Below, piece by piece: positions 30,790-41,876 of a stretch of DNA of 64,000 nt. The notes under the pieces are model-generated. The model was given only the letters and a program-made list of their open reading frames with translations, was not told the origin of the DNA and ran no database searches. A program made the translations under genes and the position numbers. How positions within the stretch are numbered: the first letter of the stretch is position 1; every line of letters starts with the position of its first letter. Source of the DNA: Thiobacillus denitrificans DSM 12475 (GTDB lineage Bacteria; Pseudomonadota; Gammaproteobacteria; Burkholderiales; Thiobacillaceae); NCBI RefSeq assembly GCF_000376425.1, contig NZ_AQWL01000003.1, positions 233,215-297,214 on the forward strand, read 5' to 3'.

Positions 30790-33472
30790 ACGAAGTCTCC
30801 AGCGCGTCGTTCAGTAGCGCGTCCAGTTCCGCCCGGTGGCGCGAGACATAACCCGATGCCGGCGCGGCGGCTGCCGGGCGGCCGGCGTAATTGAAGCGCC
30901 GGCCGCCCGGCGCGCAGTGGTTGAGGTGGTGCAAGGTCTGGAACCACGCGCCCTGGTTCATCGGTTCTTCCTGTGCCCAGACGAAGGTGTCGGCTTGCGG
31001 ATAGGCCTTCAGCACGGCGCGGAATTCGGCTTCGGGAAAAGGATAGAGCTGCTCGATGCGCACCAGCGCAATATCGTCCAACCCGCGCGCGACACGCGCC
31101 GCTTCGAGGTCGAACCATATCCGCCCGCTGCACGCCAGCACGCGTTTGCAATCGCGCGGCGCGCGCGGATCGTCGATCACGGGCAGGAACGTGCCGCTAC
31201 TCAGATCCGCCAGCGATGAGGTGGAGGCCGGATGGCGCAACAGGCTCTTCGGACTCATGATGACCAGCGGTTTTCTCAGCGGGCGCACGATCTGCCGCCG
31301 CAGCAGATGGAACAGCTGCGCCGGCAGCGTCGGCACGCACACCTGGATATTGTCCTGCGCGCACAGTTGCAGATAGCGTTCGAGGCGGGCCGACGAATGT
31401 TCCGGTCCCTGCCCCTCGAAGCCGTGCGGCAACAGCAGCGTGAGGCCGCACAAACGCCCCCACTTGGCCTCGCCGCTGGTGATGAACTGGTCGATCACCA
31501 CCTGTGCACCGTTGGCGAAATCGCCGAACTGCGCCTCCCATACCACCAGCGTGTCGGGATCGGCAGTGGCGTAGCCGTATTCGAACGCCAGCACGGCTTC
31601 TTCCGACAGCAGCGAATCGATGATGGTGAAATTGCCCTGCTGGTTGTGGATATGCTCAAGCGGGATATAGACACCGCTCTGGCGGCGCTCACGCTTCTGG
31701 TCATGCCATACTGCATGGCGATGGAAAAACGTGCCGCGCGCCGAATCCTGGCCCGACACCCGCACGTTGTAGCCGGCGTCGAGCAAACTGGCGTAGGCCA
31801 GGTTTTCGGCGTAACCCCAGTCCACCGGCAGTGTTCCCGCGCGCATGCGGCGGCGGTCGTCCAGCACTTTCTGCACCCGCGAATGCAGCTCGATCTCGTG
31901 CTGCAGCATGGTGATGCGATCGCCCAGAAAATCCAGCCGCGCGGCCGGCACGGCAGTCGGCACGTCGCCGGGGCTGCCTCTGAAGCGTTCCCAATGGGTA
32001 GCATAGGTCTGCTTGAAATCGGATAGCGCCGGCGCGCTCAGCGACTCGCCGTGTTCCAGCCGCGCACGGCAGGCATCGACCAGGTCGTCGGCCTGCGCCT
32101 GGTCGAGCAGCCCCTCGTCCACCAGCCGCTGCGCATACAGGGTGCGCGTGCTGGGATGCGCATGGATGCGGCGATACATCAGCGGCTGGGTGGCGAGCGG
32201 CTCGTCCTGCTCGTTGTGGCCGTGGCGACGGTAGCACACCAGATCGATAAAGACGTTCTTGTGGAAGGTATAGCGGTAATCGACCGCGGTCTGCACCGCG
32301 AACGCCACTGCCTCGGGATCGTCGCCGTTGACGTGCAGCACCGGCGCCTCGACCATTTTCGCCACGTCGGTGCAATACAGCGTCGAGCGCACGTCGCGAG
32401 GGTCGGATGTGGTGAAGCCGATCTGGTTGTTGATCACCACGTGGATTGCGCCGCCGTTCCTGAAGCCGCGCGTCTGCGACATGTTGAGGCTTTCCATCAC
32501 CACGCCCTGCCCCGACAGCGCGGCGTCGCCGTGCAGGATCACCGGCACCACTTCGTAGCCGAGCACGTCGCCGCGCCGGTCCTGGCGTGCGCGCACCGAG
32601 CCGCGCACCACCGGATGCACGATCTCGAGATGCGAGGGATTGAAGGCCAGCGCCAGGTGCACCGGTCCGTATGGCGTGGAAATATCGGTGGAAAAGCCTT
32701 GGTGATATTTGACGTCACCCGACAGTGGCGAATCTGCGTCGCCATTGTGCGGTTCTTCGTACAGGCTTTCGAGCGGACGCCCCATGATATTGGCCAGCAC
32801 GTTGATGCGCCCGCGATGCGCCATGCCCATGACGATTTCCTTGGCGCCGTGGCGCGCGCAGCGTGCGATCACCTGGTCGAGCAGCGGGATCAGGCTCTCG
32901 CCACCTTCCAGCGAGAAGCGCTTCTGACCGACATGGCGCGTATGCAGGAATTTTTCCAGCGTCTCGGCATCGGTCAGCCGCTTCAGCAACTGCATCTTGA
33001 GTTGGGTGGACACGCCAAAACGCCCCTGCGCACTTTCGATGCGTTCCTGCAGCCAGCGTTTGCGCGCCACGTCGGTGAGGTGCATGTACTCGACGCCGAC
33101 ATGGCCGCAATAGGCACTGTTCACGCGCTGCAGGATATCGGCCAGAGTGGTGCGCCCCACCCCGAACAGCGATCCGGTCTCGAATTCCCGGGTCAGATCC
33201 GCCTCGGTCAGGCCGTAGTGCGCCGGGTCGAGTTCGGGATCCGGTGGCGGCTCGAAACGCCGCAGGGGATCCAGCTCGGCTTGGCGTACGCCCAGAAAGC
33301 GGTAGGCATTGATCAGCCGCAGCACCGCAACCTGGGCGGCATCCGATGCGGCGGCTGCGCCCGGCAGCGGCCGGTTCAGCCAGGGCGCCAGCGCATCGTC
33401 GCCGAACTGCTCCAGATACGCCGCATTGCCGGCGTAAAGCGGTGACGTCAGGCGCCAGTCGGGTTCGTTCAT
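30779..33472 (-). CDS. sucA: 2-oxoglutarate dehydrogenase E1 component
   Basis: E1o is the thiamine-diphosphate enzyme that decarboxylates 2-oxoglutarate in the TCA cycle. The protein has 897 residues. An N-terminal region like that of proteobacterial OdhA is followed by [30 protein letters not shown], and the ThDP-binding [46 protein letters not shown] and [18 protein letters not shown] cover the catalytic region. The ATG at 33470-33472 is chosen; a TTG at 33490 is also in frame, six codons upstream. It lies between gltA and sucB, overlapping the latter. Confidence 0.95.
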   Translation of the reverse strand: MNEPDWRLTSPLYAGNAAYLEQFGDDALAPWLNRPLPGAAAASDAAQVAVLRLINAYRFLGVRQAELDPLRRFEPPPDPELDPAHYGLTEADLTREFETGSLFGVGRTTLADILQRVNSAYCGHVGVEYMHLTDVARKRWLQERIESAQGRFGVSTQLKMQLLKRLTDAETLEKFLHTRHVGQKRFSLEGGESLIPLLDQVIARCARHGAKEIVMGMAHRGRINVLANIMGRPLESLYEEPHNGDADSPLSGDVKYHQGFSTDISTPYGPVHLALAFNPSHLEIVHPVVRGSVRARQDRRGDVLGYEVVPVILHGDAALSGQGVVMESLNMSQTRGFRNGGAIHVVINNQIGFTTSDPRDVRSTLYCTDVAKMVEAPVLHVNGDDPEAVAFAVQTAVDYRYTFHKNVFIDLVCYRRHGHNEQDEPLATQPLMYRRIHAHPSTRTLYAQRLVDEGLLDQAQADDLVDACRARLEHGESLSAPALSDFKQTYATHWERFRGSPGDVPTAVPAARLDFLGDRITMLQHEIELHSRVQKVLDDRRRMRAGTLPVDWGYAENLAYASLLDAGYNVRVSGQDSARGTFFHRHAVWHDQKRERRQSGVYIPLEHIHNQQGNFTIIDSLLSEEAVLAFEYGYATADPDTLVVWEAQFGDFANGAQVVIDQFITSGEAKWGRLCGLTLLLPHGFEGQGPEHSSARLERYLQLCAQDNIQVCVPTLPAQLFHLLRRQIVRPLRKPLVIMSPKSLLRHPASTSSLADLSSGTFLPVIDDPRAPRDCKRVLACSGRIWFDLEAARVARGLDDIALVRIEQLYPFPEAEFRAVLKAYPQADTFVWAQEEPMNQGAWFQTLHHLNHCAPGGRRFNYAGRPAAAAPASGYVSRHRAELDALLNDALETSYEN

Positions 33473-33502
33473 GTCGAAGCGGTCGGCCAACGTGCTGCCG
33501 GC

Positions 33503-34804
33503 TCAGGCACGGCGCTGGTCCAGCGACACGTATTCGCGACGTGTCGCACCGGTATAGAGCTGGCGCGGGCGGCCGATCTTGTGAGCCGGATCGGACAGCA
33601 TTTCGTTCCACTGCGCCACCCAGCCTGATGTCCGCGCGAGGGCGAACATCACGGTGAACATGCTGGGTGGAATACCCATGGCACGGAAGATGATGCCGGA
33701 ATAAAAATCGACGTTGGGATAAAGCTTGCGCGAAATGAAATAGTCGTCTTCCAGCGCGATGCGCTCGAGTTCCATCGCTATCTTAAACTGCGGATCGTCG
33801 CGCAGGTCGAGTTCGTCCAGCACTTCGTAGCAGGTCTGGCGAATGATGCGCGCGCGCGGGTCCATGTTCTTGTAGACGCGGTGACCGAAACCCATCAGGC
33901 GGAAGGTGTCGGCCTTGTCCTTGGCGCGCTTGATGTATTCGGGAATGCGCGAGACGTCGCCCATTTCGTCGAGCATTTTCAGCACCGCCTCGTTGGCGCC
34001 GCCGTGCAGTGGCCCCCACAGCGATGCCATGCCGGCCGCGACGCAGGCATAGGGATTGGCGCCGCTGGAACCGGCCAGCCGCACGGTCGAGGTCGAGGCG
34101 TTCTGCTCATGGTCGGCGTGCAGGATGAAAATACGGTCGAGCGCGCGCGCCAGCACCGGCCTGGGTTGATAGGGCTCGCACGGGGTGGAAAACATCATGT
34201 GCATGAAGTTTTCGGCATACGACAGATGGTTCTGCGGGTAGACGAAGGGCTGGCCTTCGTTGAACTTGTAGGCCCAGGCCGCCACCGTGGGTATCTTGGC
34301 GATCAGGCGATGCGCGACGATTTCACGGTGGCGCGGATCGAACAGATCGGTGCCTTCATGGTAGAAGGCCGACATCGCGCCGGTGACGCCGATCATCACC
34401 GCCATCGGATGTGCGCTGCGGCGGAATCCGCGGAACACGTTCTCCATCTGGTCGTGCAGCAGGCTGTGATGACGGATCGAGTTTTCGAATGCCATTTTCT
34501 GCCCGGCCGTAGGCAATTCGCCGTGGTTCAGCAGATAACAGACTTCCATGTAATCCGACTGATAGGCCAGTTCTTCGATCGGGTAGCCACGGTAATACAG
34601 CAGCCCTTCGTCGCCGTCGATATAGGTAATGGCGGAATTACAGCTGGAGGTGGCGGTGAAACCCGGGTCGTGGGTAAAGTAGCCGTGCGGGCCGAGTTCG
34701 CGGATGTCGATCACCGGCTTGCCATAGGTGCCCTGTTCGATGGGCAGTTCGATGGACGGACTGCCGTCGCTGAAAGTAAGGGTGACGGTTTTTTTCATTG
34801 CCAT
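33503..34804 (-). CDS. gltA: Citrate synthase (type I)
   Basis: The 433-residue protein condenses oxaloacetate with acetyl-CoA. Family landmarks are [18 protein letters not shown], the catalytic His of [11 protein letters not shown] ([12 protein letters not shown]), [15 protein letters not shown], and [18 protein letters not shown] near the C-terminus. The length is typical for the NADH-sensitive hexameric type of Gram-negative bacteria. Its start overlaps sdhE by 10 bp. Confidence 0.97.
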   Translation of the reverse strand: MAMKKTVTLTFSDGSPSIELPIEQGTYGKPVIDIRELGPHGYFTHDPGFTATSSCNSAITYIDGDEGLLYYRGYPIEELAYQSDYMEVCYLLNHGELPTAGQKMAFENSIRHHSLLHDQMENVFRGFRRSAHPMAVMIGVTGAMSAFYHEGTDLFDPRHREIVAHRLIAKIPTVAAWAYKFNEGQPFVYPQNHLSYAENFMHMMFSTPCEPYQPRPVLARALDRIFILHADHEQNASTSTVRLAGSSGANPYACVAAGMASLWGPLHGGANEAVLKMLDEMGDVSRIPEYIKRAKDKADTFRLMGFGHRVYKNMDPRARIIRQTCYEVLDELDLRDDPQFKIAMELERIALEDDYFISRKLYPNVDFYSGIIFRAMGIPPSMFTVMFALARTSGWVAQWNEMLSDPAHKIGRPRQLYTGATRREYVSLDQRRA

Positions 34805-35049
34805 TCCAAAAATAGTGCAGCCCGATAATGCCGCAGGCGTCCAACAAGCGCTTCGAGAGCGGCATCGCCCGCAGGCGACCTGCCTTGCAGCCGGTCGACG
34901 ATTTCCATGTCGGACAAGGCCAGCAACCGTTCCAGTGCGGCTGTCTCGCCAGGCTGAAGTGTAGCGCGGTGCGCCTGCAGAAAGCCACCCAGCCAGAGAT
35001 CGAGTTCGAGCAATCCGCGACGGCAGCGCCAGGCCAGCGCGTCAGACAC
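34795..35049 (-). CDS. sdhE: Succinate dehydrogenase FAD assembly factor
   Basis: The 84-residue protein has the SdhE/Sdh5 signature [14 protein letters not shown] (RGxxE motif), followed by the five-helix core ([15 protein letters not shown]). It promotes covalent attachment of FAD to SdhA. It sits in the usual place between sdhB and gltA, overlapping both. Confidence 0.93.
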   Translation of the reverse strand: MSDALAWRCRRGLLELDLWLGGFLQAHRATLQPGETAALERLLALSDMEIVDRLQGRSPAGDAALEALVGRLRHYRAALFLEWQ

Positions 35050-35737
35050 GCCGTTTCACCAGCAAGGCTTTGATGCGCCCGATTGCCGCCGTCGGGTTCA
35101 GCCCCTTGGGGCAGGCATCGACGCAATTCATGATGCCACGGCAGCGGTACAGCCGGTACGGGTCTTCCAGGTTGTCGAGCCGCGCGGGCGTCGCTTCGTC
35201 CCGGCTGTCGGCAATGAAACGGTACGCCTGCAGCAGCCCCGCCGGGCCGACGAATTTTTCCGGATTCCACCAGAACGAAGGGCACGCCGTGGTACAGCAG
35301 GCGCACAGGATGCATTCGTAGGCGCCGTCGAGCAGCGCGCGATCCTGCGGACTCTGCAAACGTTCCACCTCGGGTTCGGGGTCGTCGTTGACGAGCCAGG
35401 GCTTGACCGAGCGGTACTGCCTGTAGAACGGCTCCATGTCGACGACCAGGTCGCGGATCACCGGCAGCCCCGGCAGCGGCCGCACTTCGATCGGCTCCGT
35501 CAGTTCGGAAAGCGGTGTGATGCACGCCAGCCGGTTCTTTCCATTGACGTTCACCGCATCCGACCCGCACACGCCTTCGCGGCAGGAGCGGCGCAGGCTC
35601 AGCGTTTCGTCCTGCGCCTTGATCGCGATGAGCGCGTCGAGCAGCATCTTGCCGGCCGGGTCGATGTCGAGTTCGACCTCCTGCATGAAGGGTTTCTCAC
35701 CGGATTCGGGACGGTAGCGGTAGAGGCAGAATTTCAT
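35042..35737 (-). CDS. sdhB: Succinate dehydrogenase iron-sulfur subunit
   Basis: The 231-residue subunit carries three clusters. SCREGVCGSDAV with a later C holds [2Fe-2S], CILCACCTTACP holds [4Fe-4S], and CRGIMNCVDACPKGLNP completes the [3Fe-4S] set. It relays electrons from SdhA FAD to quinone. The ATG at 35737 is preferred over the GTG two codons upstream. A pair of hairpins separates it from sdhA. Confidence 0.95.
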   Translation of the reverse strand: MKFCLYRYRPESGEKPFMQEVELDIDPAGKMLLDALIAIKAQDETLSLRRSCREGVCGSDAVNVNGKNRLACITPLSELTEPIEVRPLPGLPVIRDLVVDMEPFYRQYRSVKPWLVNDDPEPEVERLQSPQDRALLDGAYECILCACCTTACPSFWWNPEKFVGPAGLLQAYRFIADSRDEATPARLDNLEDPYRLYRCRGIMNCVDACPKGLNPTAAIGRIKALLVKRRV

Positions 35738-35750
35738 GTGCACTCACAGT

Positions 35751-35797
35751 CCGCCGGGATTGCGGCGGCTTCGCTTTTCGTCCTTGAGCGAAAAGCG
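35751..35797 (-). repeat. Two tandem hairpins between sdhA and sdhB
   Basis: CCGCC/GGCGG (35751-35768) and a perfect 9-bp stem CGCTTTTCG/CGAAAAGCG (35772-35797, 8-nt loop) lie in the 103-bp gap. Most genes of this operon overlap, so this gap stands out. The hairpins may set processing or relative expression of the genes on each side. Confidence 0.6.
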
Positions 35798-35840
35798 GCA
35801 CCCTTGTATCCCACAAATAAATGAAAAATCCCGGAACGCA

Positions 35841-37595
35841 TCAATACACCCGCTCCTTCGGCCGGATCGACTCCACCGTCAACGGCTTCAACCGCACCGG
35901 CTTGGCATCCACCTGGTCCCCTTCACGCGAATAGAGCGTGTGCTTGAGCCAGTGCTCGTCGTCGCGCTGCGGAAAATCCTCGCGGGTATGCGCGCCGCGG
36001 CTTTCGGTTCGGGAAATCGCCGACACCAGCGTCGCGCGCGCCACGCCGATCAGGTTTTCCAGTTCCAGCGCCTCGATACGCGCGGTGTTGAACACGCGGC
36101 TGGTGTCCTGCAAGCCTGCATGCGCCAGGCGCGCTTCCAGCTCGTTCAACTGCGTGAAGCCTTCACGCAAGACGGTGTCGGTGCGGAACACGCCGCACCG
36201 GGTCTGCATGGTACGACGGAGATCGTCAGTAATCGCGGTGATGCGCTCGTTGCCGGGCTGCTCCCAGCGCGCCAGCCGCGCGCGACTGGCATCGGCGGCG
36301 TCACCCGGCAAGGGGCGCGGATACGGGTTGTCGCGCAGATACTCCAGCATATGCCTGCCTGCGGCGCGGCCGAACACGACCAGGTCGAGCAGCGAATTGC
36401 CGCCCAGCCGGTTGGCACCGTGCACCGACACGCACGCGCATTCACCGACGGCATACAGGCCCGGCACCGGCTCTTCCGGGCCGAAGCGCGCGGGCGCGAC
36501 GACCTGGCCGTGCAGGTTGGTGGGAATGCCGCCCATCATGTAGTGCGCGGTGGGAGCGACCGGAATCGGCGCCTTGATCGGATCGACACCAGCGAAGCGG
36601 ATCGACAGCTCACGGATGCCGGGAAGTTTTTCGACGATGGCCTGCTCGCCCAGGTGGTCAAGCTTGAGATCGACGCAGTCCGCACGCGGCCCGCAGCCAC
36701 GCCCCTCGGCGATTTCGATGGCAATCGCGCGCGCCACCACATCGCGCCCGGCGAGATCCCGGGCGTGCGGCGCATAACGTTCCATGAAACGTTCGCCGTG
36801 CTTGTTCAGGAGATAGCCGCCCTCGCCGCGTACGCCTTCGGTGATGAGACAGCCGACACCGGCGATGCCGGTGGGGTGGAACTGCCAGAATTCCATGTCC
36901 TGCAGCGGCAGCCCGGCACGCAGCACCATGCCGAGACCGTCGCCGGTATTGATCATGGCGTTGCTGCTGTTGCCGAACACACGCCCTGCCCCGCCGGTGG
37001 CAAGCAGCGTCGCGCGCGCCTCGATCAGCAGCGGTTCGCCGGTTTCGATCGAAAACGCGCTGACACCCAGACAGTAGCCGTCGGCGTCGCGCAGCAGGTC
37101 GAGGGCAAAGTATTCGTCGAAGAACTGCGTGCGATGCTGGATGTTCTGCTGATACAGCGTATGCAGCAGCGCATGGCCGGTGCGGTCGGCCGCAGCGCAG
37201 GTACGGGTGGCCTGGTCGCCGCCGAAATGCTTCGACTGGCCGCCGAATGGCCGCTGGTAGATCTTGCCGTTATCGAGGCGAGAGAACGGCAGCCCCATGT
37301 GTTCCAGTTCGTAGACAGCGCTGGCAGCCTCGCGGCACATGAACTCGATCGCGTCCTGGTCGCCGAGCCAGTCGCCGCCCTTGACCGTGTCATACATGTG
37401 CCATTCCCAGCGGTCGTCGTCGACGTTGGCGAGTGCGGCGGTAATGCCGCCCTGTGCCGATACCGTGTGCGAACGCGTGGGAAAGACCTTCGACACCACC
37501 GCGACCGTATAGTCGGAACGCGCCAGTTGCAGTGCCGCGCGCAGGCCGGCGCCGCCGCCGCCGATGATGAGTGCATCGAAACGGCGCGTGTTCAT
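35841..37595 (-). CDS. sdhA: Succinate dehydrogenase flavoprotein subunit
   Basis: The 584-residue protein oxidises succinate to fumarate. [17 protein letters not shown] binds [17 protein letters not shown] holds the His that covalently links FAD, and [20 protein letters not shown] is part of the active site, with [22 protein letters not shown] near the end. The start overlaps sdhD (ATGA at 37592-37595). Confidence 0.97.
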   Translation of the reverse strand: MNTRRFDALIIGGGGAGLRAALQLARSDYTVAVVSKVFPTRSHTVSAQGGITAALANVDDDRWEWHMYDTVKGGDWLGDQDAIEFMCREAASAVYELEHMGLPFSRLDNGKIYQRPFGGQSKHFGGDQATRTCAAADRTGHALLHTLYQQNIQHRTQFFDEYFALDLLRDADGYCLGVSAFSIETGEPLLIEARATLLATGGAGRVFGNSSNAMINTGDGLGMVLRAGLPLQDMEFWQFHPTGIAGVGCLITEGVRGEGGYLLNKHGERFMERYAPHARDLAGRDVVARAIAIEIAEGRGCGPRADCVDLKLDHLGEQAIVEKLPGIRELSIRFAGVDPIKAPIPVAPTAHYMMGGIPTNLHGQVVAPARFGPEEPVPGLYAVGECACVSVHGANRLGGNSLLDLVVFGRAAGRHMLEYLRDNPYPRPLPGDAADASRARLARWEQPGNERITAITDDLRRTMQTRCGVFRTDTVLREGFTQLNELEARLAHAGLQDTSRVFNTARIEALELENLIGVARATLVSAISRTESRGAHTREDFPQRDDEHWLKHTLYSREGDQVDAKPVRLKPLTVESIRPKERVY

Positions 37596-37951
37596 GCCGT
37601 ACGTCCCAGCGCCGCGTCAAACAGGATCACGGCCAGCCACGCCATGCTGCCCGCCAGGGTGACGATCACCGCCAGATACAGCGCCAGCCGCAGGCCGGTC
37701 GGGTGAGCGTAATCCATGCAGATGTCGCGTACCCCCACCCAGGCGTGCAGTGCCAGCGCCGTGGCCGTGAGCAGCATCAGCACACGCAGCCACGGCGGCG
37801 CGAACAAGGCCTGCCAGCCGGCGAAATCAAGCGGCAAGGCGGCCAGGAAATACGCTGCCAACAGCGGCAAAGCCAGCGCCAGCATCACCGCAGTGGCACG
37901 CTGCAGAAGCCAGGTTCCCGTGCCGGTATGCGCGCCGGTGGTGGTTTTCAT
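37592..37951 (-). CDS. sdhD: Succinate dehydrogenase membrane anchor subunit
   Basis: The 119-residue protein has three helices. [18 protein letters not shown] is the first helix and [13 protein letters not shown] carries the haem/quinone-side His and Tyr. The frame is open upstream, but the ATG at 37949-37951 overlaps the sdhC stop (ATGA) and gives a normal length. Confidence 0.92.
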   Translation of the reverse strand: MKTTTGAHTGTGTWLLQRATAVMLALALPLLAAYFLAALPLDFAGWQALFAPPWLRVLMLLTATALALHAWVGVRDICMDYAHPTGLRLALYLAVIVTLAGSMAWLAVILFDAALGRTA

Positions 37952-38328
37952 GCGAACAGCTTCCAGGCGGCAAGCAGCGTGGCCAGCCCGCTTGCCAGCA
38001 AAACCGCGATGCTGCTTTGCCACGCCCGGCGCAGGTCAAGACCCCAGTGCACATCCAGCGCCAGGTGCCGCAAGCCGGCGAAAAAATGATGCGCAAACGC
38101 CCATACCAGAAACAGCAGCACCAGCCTGGCCAGCGGATGCGTCAGCCAATCGGCCATGCGCTGGAAGCCGGCTTCGCCCGACAGTGAGACCGACAGCGCC
38201 CACACCCCGAACGGAAAAGCCACGAACAGCAGTACGCCCGAAACGCGATGCAGGATCGACACCCAGCCGGCGAGCGGCAAATGGATGCGGAACAGGTTCA
38301 GGTAGACGGGACGCGCGACCGGCTTCAC
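37948..38328 (-). CDS. sdhC: Succinate dehydrogenase cytochrome b subunit
   Basis: The 126-residue product reads PVARPVYLNLFRIHLPLAGWVSILHRVSGVLLF, the standard SdhC N-terminus with SILHRxSG near the quinone site, and HHFFAGLRHLALDVHWG with the haem-ligand His. Homology starts at a GTG (38326-38328); no ATG is close, although the frame stays open to 38481. It is the first gene of sdhCDAB-sdhE-gltA-sucAB-mlaF-like. About 150 bp separate it from mqo, where its promoter should lie. Confidence 0.9.
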   Translation of the reverse strand: MKPVARPVYLNLFRIHLPLAGWVSILHRVSGVLLFVAFPFGVWALSVSLSGEAGFQRMADWLTHPLARLVLLFLVWAFAHHFFAGLRHLALDVHWGLDLRRAWQSSIAVLLASGLATLLAAWKLFA

Positions 38329-38477
38329 GGCAGGGCACCGGGTTTCAGTTCGGGCAACGATTGTCGGGATCGCCACCCAAACAACATCAAGTGCACGCGG
38401 AACGTGTTCAGGCAAGTAGGTCTGGCGTGCATCTCTTATGGCCGGGCCGCCTGGGAGCACCCGGGTTGCGGCTGGTT

Positions 38478-39785
38478 TCAAAGCGTTTCATTCACCTTCT
38501 CCCCGTCGAATACGCAGCCGAGAAACCCGGCGATCTTGCGGGCATCACGGATCGCGTTGGCAAGGCACATCGTCGCGCCGGGCGACGGGGTGATATTGAA
38601 CAGCAAGCCTTCGTCGCTGTCGATCGCTGCCTCGCCAAGCACCAGGCGACGCGCGGCACGGTCGATCAGCTGCGGCCGCAGGCCGCCGACGCCGCGCGCA
38701 TAGCGCAAATCCGCCATGCGCAATGCCGGCAGTATTTTTCGCGCTGCCTGTGCAAATAGCGCAGCCCGCAGCAGCGGGATTTCGTACAGCAGATTACGCA
38801 CCATGTAGCGGCGTATTTCCGCCACACCGAGGATACCAGCAAACGTGCCGAACGTGCCGGCATCAAGCCGCATCGTACGCAAGAACCCGGGCACGCTCGC
38901 CCAGCGCCTGCGTTCGAGGAAAGGCACGAGCAGCGCGGTGGGGCCCAGCCGCATCCACTGTCGATGCTCGATGTCCGGGTCGGCGTGGAGGGCGGCAAAC
39001 GGAAGATGCTCGCTTTGCACCGTATAGACCTTGCCGCGCACCCGGCACCGCGCATGAAAAAAACTGCCCGCCACCGGCAGGATCGAATACTGCCACCCGT
39101 AGCCCATGTTCTGTGCGAAGCCCAGGCTGTGCGCGCCGGCGCACACCGCCACGAACTGCGCGTATAGAGCACCTCTCGAGGTGTGCAGCACATAGCCTTC
39201 CGCCGTGCGCGCAATATCCCGCACACGGCAGGAGAGATATACCTCCAATCCGCCGTGTTGCGCCTGCGCGCGTTGCAGAAAGAAGCGCGTGAGACGGCCG
39301 AAATCCACTGCGCACCAGGAATCCGGGGAAGCCAGCGCAGCCAGTTCCTCGCGTCGGTTGCCGGCCACGTCCGGCTCGACTCCGGCGATACCCGCCCGGT
39401 CCAGCAGATGCAAATCGGGATACAAGGCCTGGAACCGCCCATGGCGTTCGCGCAGCGCTGCGCACTCTACTTCGCCCACCCCCAGCACCATCTTCGGCAT
39501 GCGGTGCAGAATCGCTTCCGCCGCTTCTGAGGTCACGCAACGCACGAGCATGTCTGCCGCCTGTTTCACCTCGGCGGCTTTTTTCAGGCTGTAGTTGGTT
39601 TCGATGTCCCCGTAGTGCAGGGTCTGGCTGTTCTGGCTTGCGGCAGAATTGATCGCCGCGGGATGGTGCGACTTTTCCACCAGGACAAGCGAGGAGACCC
39701 CGGTGTAGCGCGTCAGCACGTAGGCCAGCGCGGCCCCGGAAACGCCGCCGCCGATGATGGCAACCTGATATGCGGGATGGGCCAT
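38478..39785 (-). CDS. mqo: Malate:quinone oxidoreductase, Helicobacter/Campylobacter-type
   Basis: The 435-residue FAD protein begins MAHPAYQVAIIGGGVSGAALAYVL. SAASQNSQTLHYGDIETNYSLKKAAEVKQAA and PKMVLGVGEVEC resemble the epsilonproteobacterial (HP0086-like) malate:quinone oxidoreductases rather than the E. coli Mqo family. It would oxidise malate to oxaloacetate and reduce quinone at the membrane. It sits between malic enzyme and the sdh operon, which fits a TCA role. The ATG at 39783-39785 is used, although the frame opens earlier. L-2-hydroxyglutarate oxidase is the main alternative. Confidence 0.8.
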   Translation of the reverse strand: MAHPAYQVAIIGGGVSGAALAYVLTRYTGVSSLVLVEKSHHPAAINSAASQNSQTLHYGDIETNYSLKKAAEVKQAADMLVRCVTSEAAEAILHRMPKMVLGVGEVECAALRERHGRFQALYPDLHLLDRAGIAGVEPDVAGNRREELAALASPDSWCAVDFGRLTRFFLQRAQAQHGGLEVYLSCRVRDIARTAEGYVLHTSRGALYAQFVAVCAGAHSLGFAQNMGYGWQYSILPVAGSFFHARCRVRGKVYTVQSEHLPFAALHADPDIEHRQWMRLGPTALLVPFLERRRWASVPGFLRTMRLDAGTFGTFAGILGVAEIRRYMVRNLLYEIPLLRAALFAQAARKILPALRMADLRYARGVGGLRPQLIDRAARRLVLGEAAIDSDEGLLFNITPSPGATMCLANAIRDARKIAGFLGCVFDGEKVNETL

Positions 39786-39831
39786 GATGGGAATGAGTCC
39801 AGACTCGTCTCCATCATAGTCCAATCCGTTT

Positions 39832-41040
39832 CTAGCTGTCGTGCCAGGCCGCCGCCACGGCGGGCGGAATGCGCTCGATCAGGCGCGTATCGAAGGGCTT
39901 GGGCAGAATGTAGTCTGGGCCGAACTCCAGATGCTCAAGCCCGTAGGCGGCGAGCACGTCGCGCGGGACCGGCTCGCGCGCAAGTGCGGCCAGCGCATGC
40001 ACCGCGGCAATCAGCATGTCGCGGGTAACGTGGCGGGCGCGTGCATCGAGGACGCCACGAAAAATAAACGGAAATCCCAGCACGTTGTTGACCTGGTTCG
40101 GAAAGTCCGAACGCCCGGTCGCCATGATGAGATCCTGGCGCACGGATTTCGCAGTGTCGGGATGAATTTCGGGATCGGGGTTGGACAGGGCGAAGATCAC
40201 CGGCCTGTCCGCCATGCTTCCCACCATCTCCCGTGTCACCAGGTCCGGTCCCGAAACGCCGACGAGAACATCCGCCCCGCGCATGGCGTCGCTCAGCGTC
40301 CGGCGGTCCGTGGTATGGGCGAAGAGCTGCTTGTAGACGTTGAGATCGCTGCGCCCTGCGTGGATGACGCCCTGGCGGTCCACCATCAGGATATTTTCCG
40401 GCTTGGCGCCCATCGCCACCAGAAGCCGCATGGAAGCAATGCCGGCCGCGCCCGCGCCGAGACAGACAATGCGCGCCAGCTCCAGTTTCTTGCCCTGCAG
40501 GTGCAGCGAATTGATGAGTCCGGCACAGATGATGGTGGCGGTGCCATGCTGGTCGTCGTGAAACACCGGGATGTCGAGCCGCTCGGTCAGGGCCTGCTCG
40601 ATTTCGAAGCAGTGCGGCGCAGCGATGTCTTCGAGGTTGATGCCGCCGAAGGTCGGCGCAATGGCTTCCACCACCTTGATGAAATCCTGCGGAGTCTCGG
40701 CGTTGACTTCGATGTCGTAGACGTCGATGCCGGCGAACTGCTTGAACAGCACACCCTTGCCTTCCATCACCGGTTTCGCGGCAAGGGGACCGAGGTTGCC
40801 CAGCCCGAGGATCGCGGTGCCATCGGTGATCACCGCGACCAGATTGCCCTTGTTAGTGTAGTCGTAGGCTTTCGCGGGATCTTTCGCGATTTCCAGCACC
40901 GGCTGCGCCACGCCAGGTGTGTAGGCAAGCGACAGGTCCTCCTGGGTGGAACACGGTTTGGAGGATTCGACGGAGAGCTTGCCGGGCTTGGGCAGGCGAT
41001 GATAATCGAGGGCTTTTTTCTTGAGGTCGGCTTGACTCAT
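39832..41040 (-). CDS. NAD(P)-dependent malic enzyme, short form without phosphotransacetylase domain
   Basis: The 402-residue enzyme converts malate to pyruvate and CO2. [58 protein letters not shown] and [16 protein letters not shown] (nucleotide site) are all present. It ends after the malic domain, whereas MaeB of many proteobacteria is about 760 residues with a PTA-like tail. The ATG at 41038-41040 ([14 protein letters not shown]) is preferred. Confidence 0.92.
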   Translation of the reverse strand: MSQADLKKKALDYHRLPKPGKLSVESSKPCSTQEDLSLAYTPGVAQPVLEIAKDPAKAYDYTNKGNLVAVITDGTAILGLGNLGPLAAKPVMEGKGVLFKQFAGIDVYDIEVNAETPQDFIKVVEAIAPTFGGINLEDIAAPHCFEIEQALTERLDIPVFHDDQHGTATIICAGLINSLHLQGKKLELARIVCLGAGAAGIASMRLLVAMGAKPENILMVDRQGVIHAGRSDLNVYKQLFAHTTDRRTLSDAMRGADVLVGVSGPDLVTREMVGSMADRPVIFALSNPDPEIHPDTAKSVRQDLIMATGRSDFPNQVNNVLGFPFIFRGVLDARARHVTRDMLIAAVHALAALAREPVPRDVLAAYGLEHLEFGPDYILPKPFDTRLIERIPPAVAAAWHDS

Positions 41041-41130
41041 GACGGCAAAAAACTGGCTGAATAAACAAGCCGTCATTATCGCGGATTTATTCGCGTTACG
41101 CCGCGCATTGAGGCGCGCGACCGGGCTGCC

Positions 41131-41841
41131 TCAATCTTTCCAGATCTTGAGCTGTGCGCGCAGGCGCGCCACCGCCTGCGAATGCAGCTGGCACACGCGC
41201 GATTCGGAGACGCCGAGCACGGCGCCGATTTCCTTCAGGTTCATGTCCTGTTCGTAATACATGCCCATCATGCTGCGCTCGCGCTCGGGCAGATGATGGA
41301 TCGCGGCAATCAGGCTGTCGCGGAAACCTTCGTCTTCCAGCACCGCGAGCGGATCGCTGCTGCCGTCGACCAGATAGCGCTCCAGGAAGCTGGCGCTGTC
41401 CTCATCGGAAAAATCCTCGTAATACAGCAGCTGGGAGCATTTCACATCGCCCAGCATGGACTGGTACTGATCGATCGGCATGCCCAGCTCGGCGGAAATT
41501 TCCTGCTCGGATGGCGCCTTGCCGTTGCGCTGCTCCAGCCGGTGGATGGCGGCTTCGATCTGCCGCGATTTCTGCCGCACGTGGCGCGGCAGCCAGTCGG
41601 CCTCGCGCAGCTCGTCGAGCATGGCGCCACGGATGCGCTGGGTGGCATAGGATTCGAACTGCGCGCCCTGGGTCCCGTCGAAACGGCCGACCGCGTCCAT
41701 CAGGCCGATCAGTCCGACCTGGATGAGGTCGTCGACTTCCACGCTGGCAGGCAGGCGCGCCATCATGTGATACGCAATGCGCTTGACCAGCGGCGCATGT
41801 TTCGTGATTTGTTCGTCTTTTGACGAGGCTTTGTCAGCCAT
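41131..41841 (-). CDS. fliA: Flagellar sigma factor sigma-28
   Basis: The 236-residue sigma factor directs late flagellar and chemotaxis genes. Region 2 is VDDLIQVGLIGLMDAVGRFD with FESYATQRIRGAMLDELREADW, and region 4 is LPERERSMMGMYYEQDMNLKEIGAVLGVSESRVCQLHSQAV. It is the last gene of the flhB-flhA-flhF-flhG unit. Confidence 0.97.
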   Translation of the reverse strand: MADKASSKDEQITKHAPLVKRIAYHMMARLPASVEVDDLIQVGLIGLMDAVGRFDGTQGAQFESYATQRIRGAMLDELREADWLPRHVRQKSRQIEAAIHRLEQRNGKAPSEQEISAELGMPIDQYQSMLGDVKCSQLLYYEDFSDEDSASFLERYLVDGSSDPLAVLEDEGFRDSLIAAIHHLPERERSMMGMYYEQDMNLKEIGAVLGVSESRVCQLHSQAVARLRAQLKIWKD

Positions 41842-41876
41842 GTTTCAGGACCATTTTCTATATTTTTCCTGTTTTA

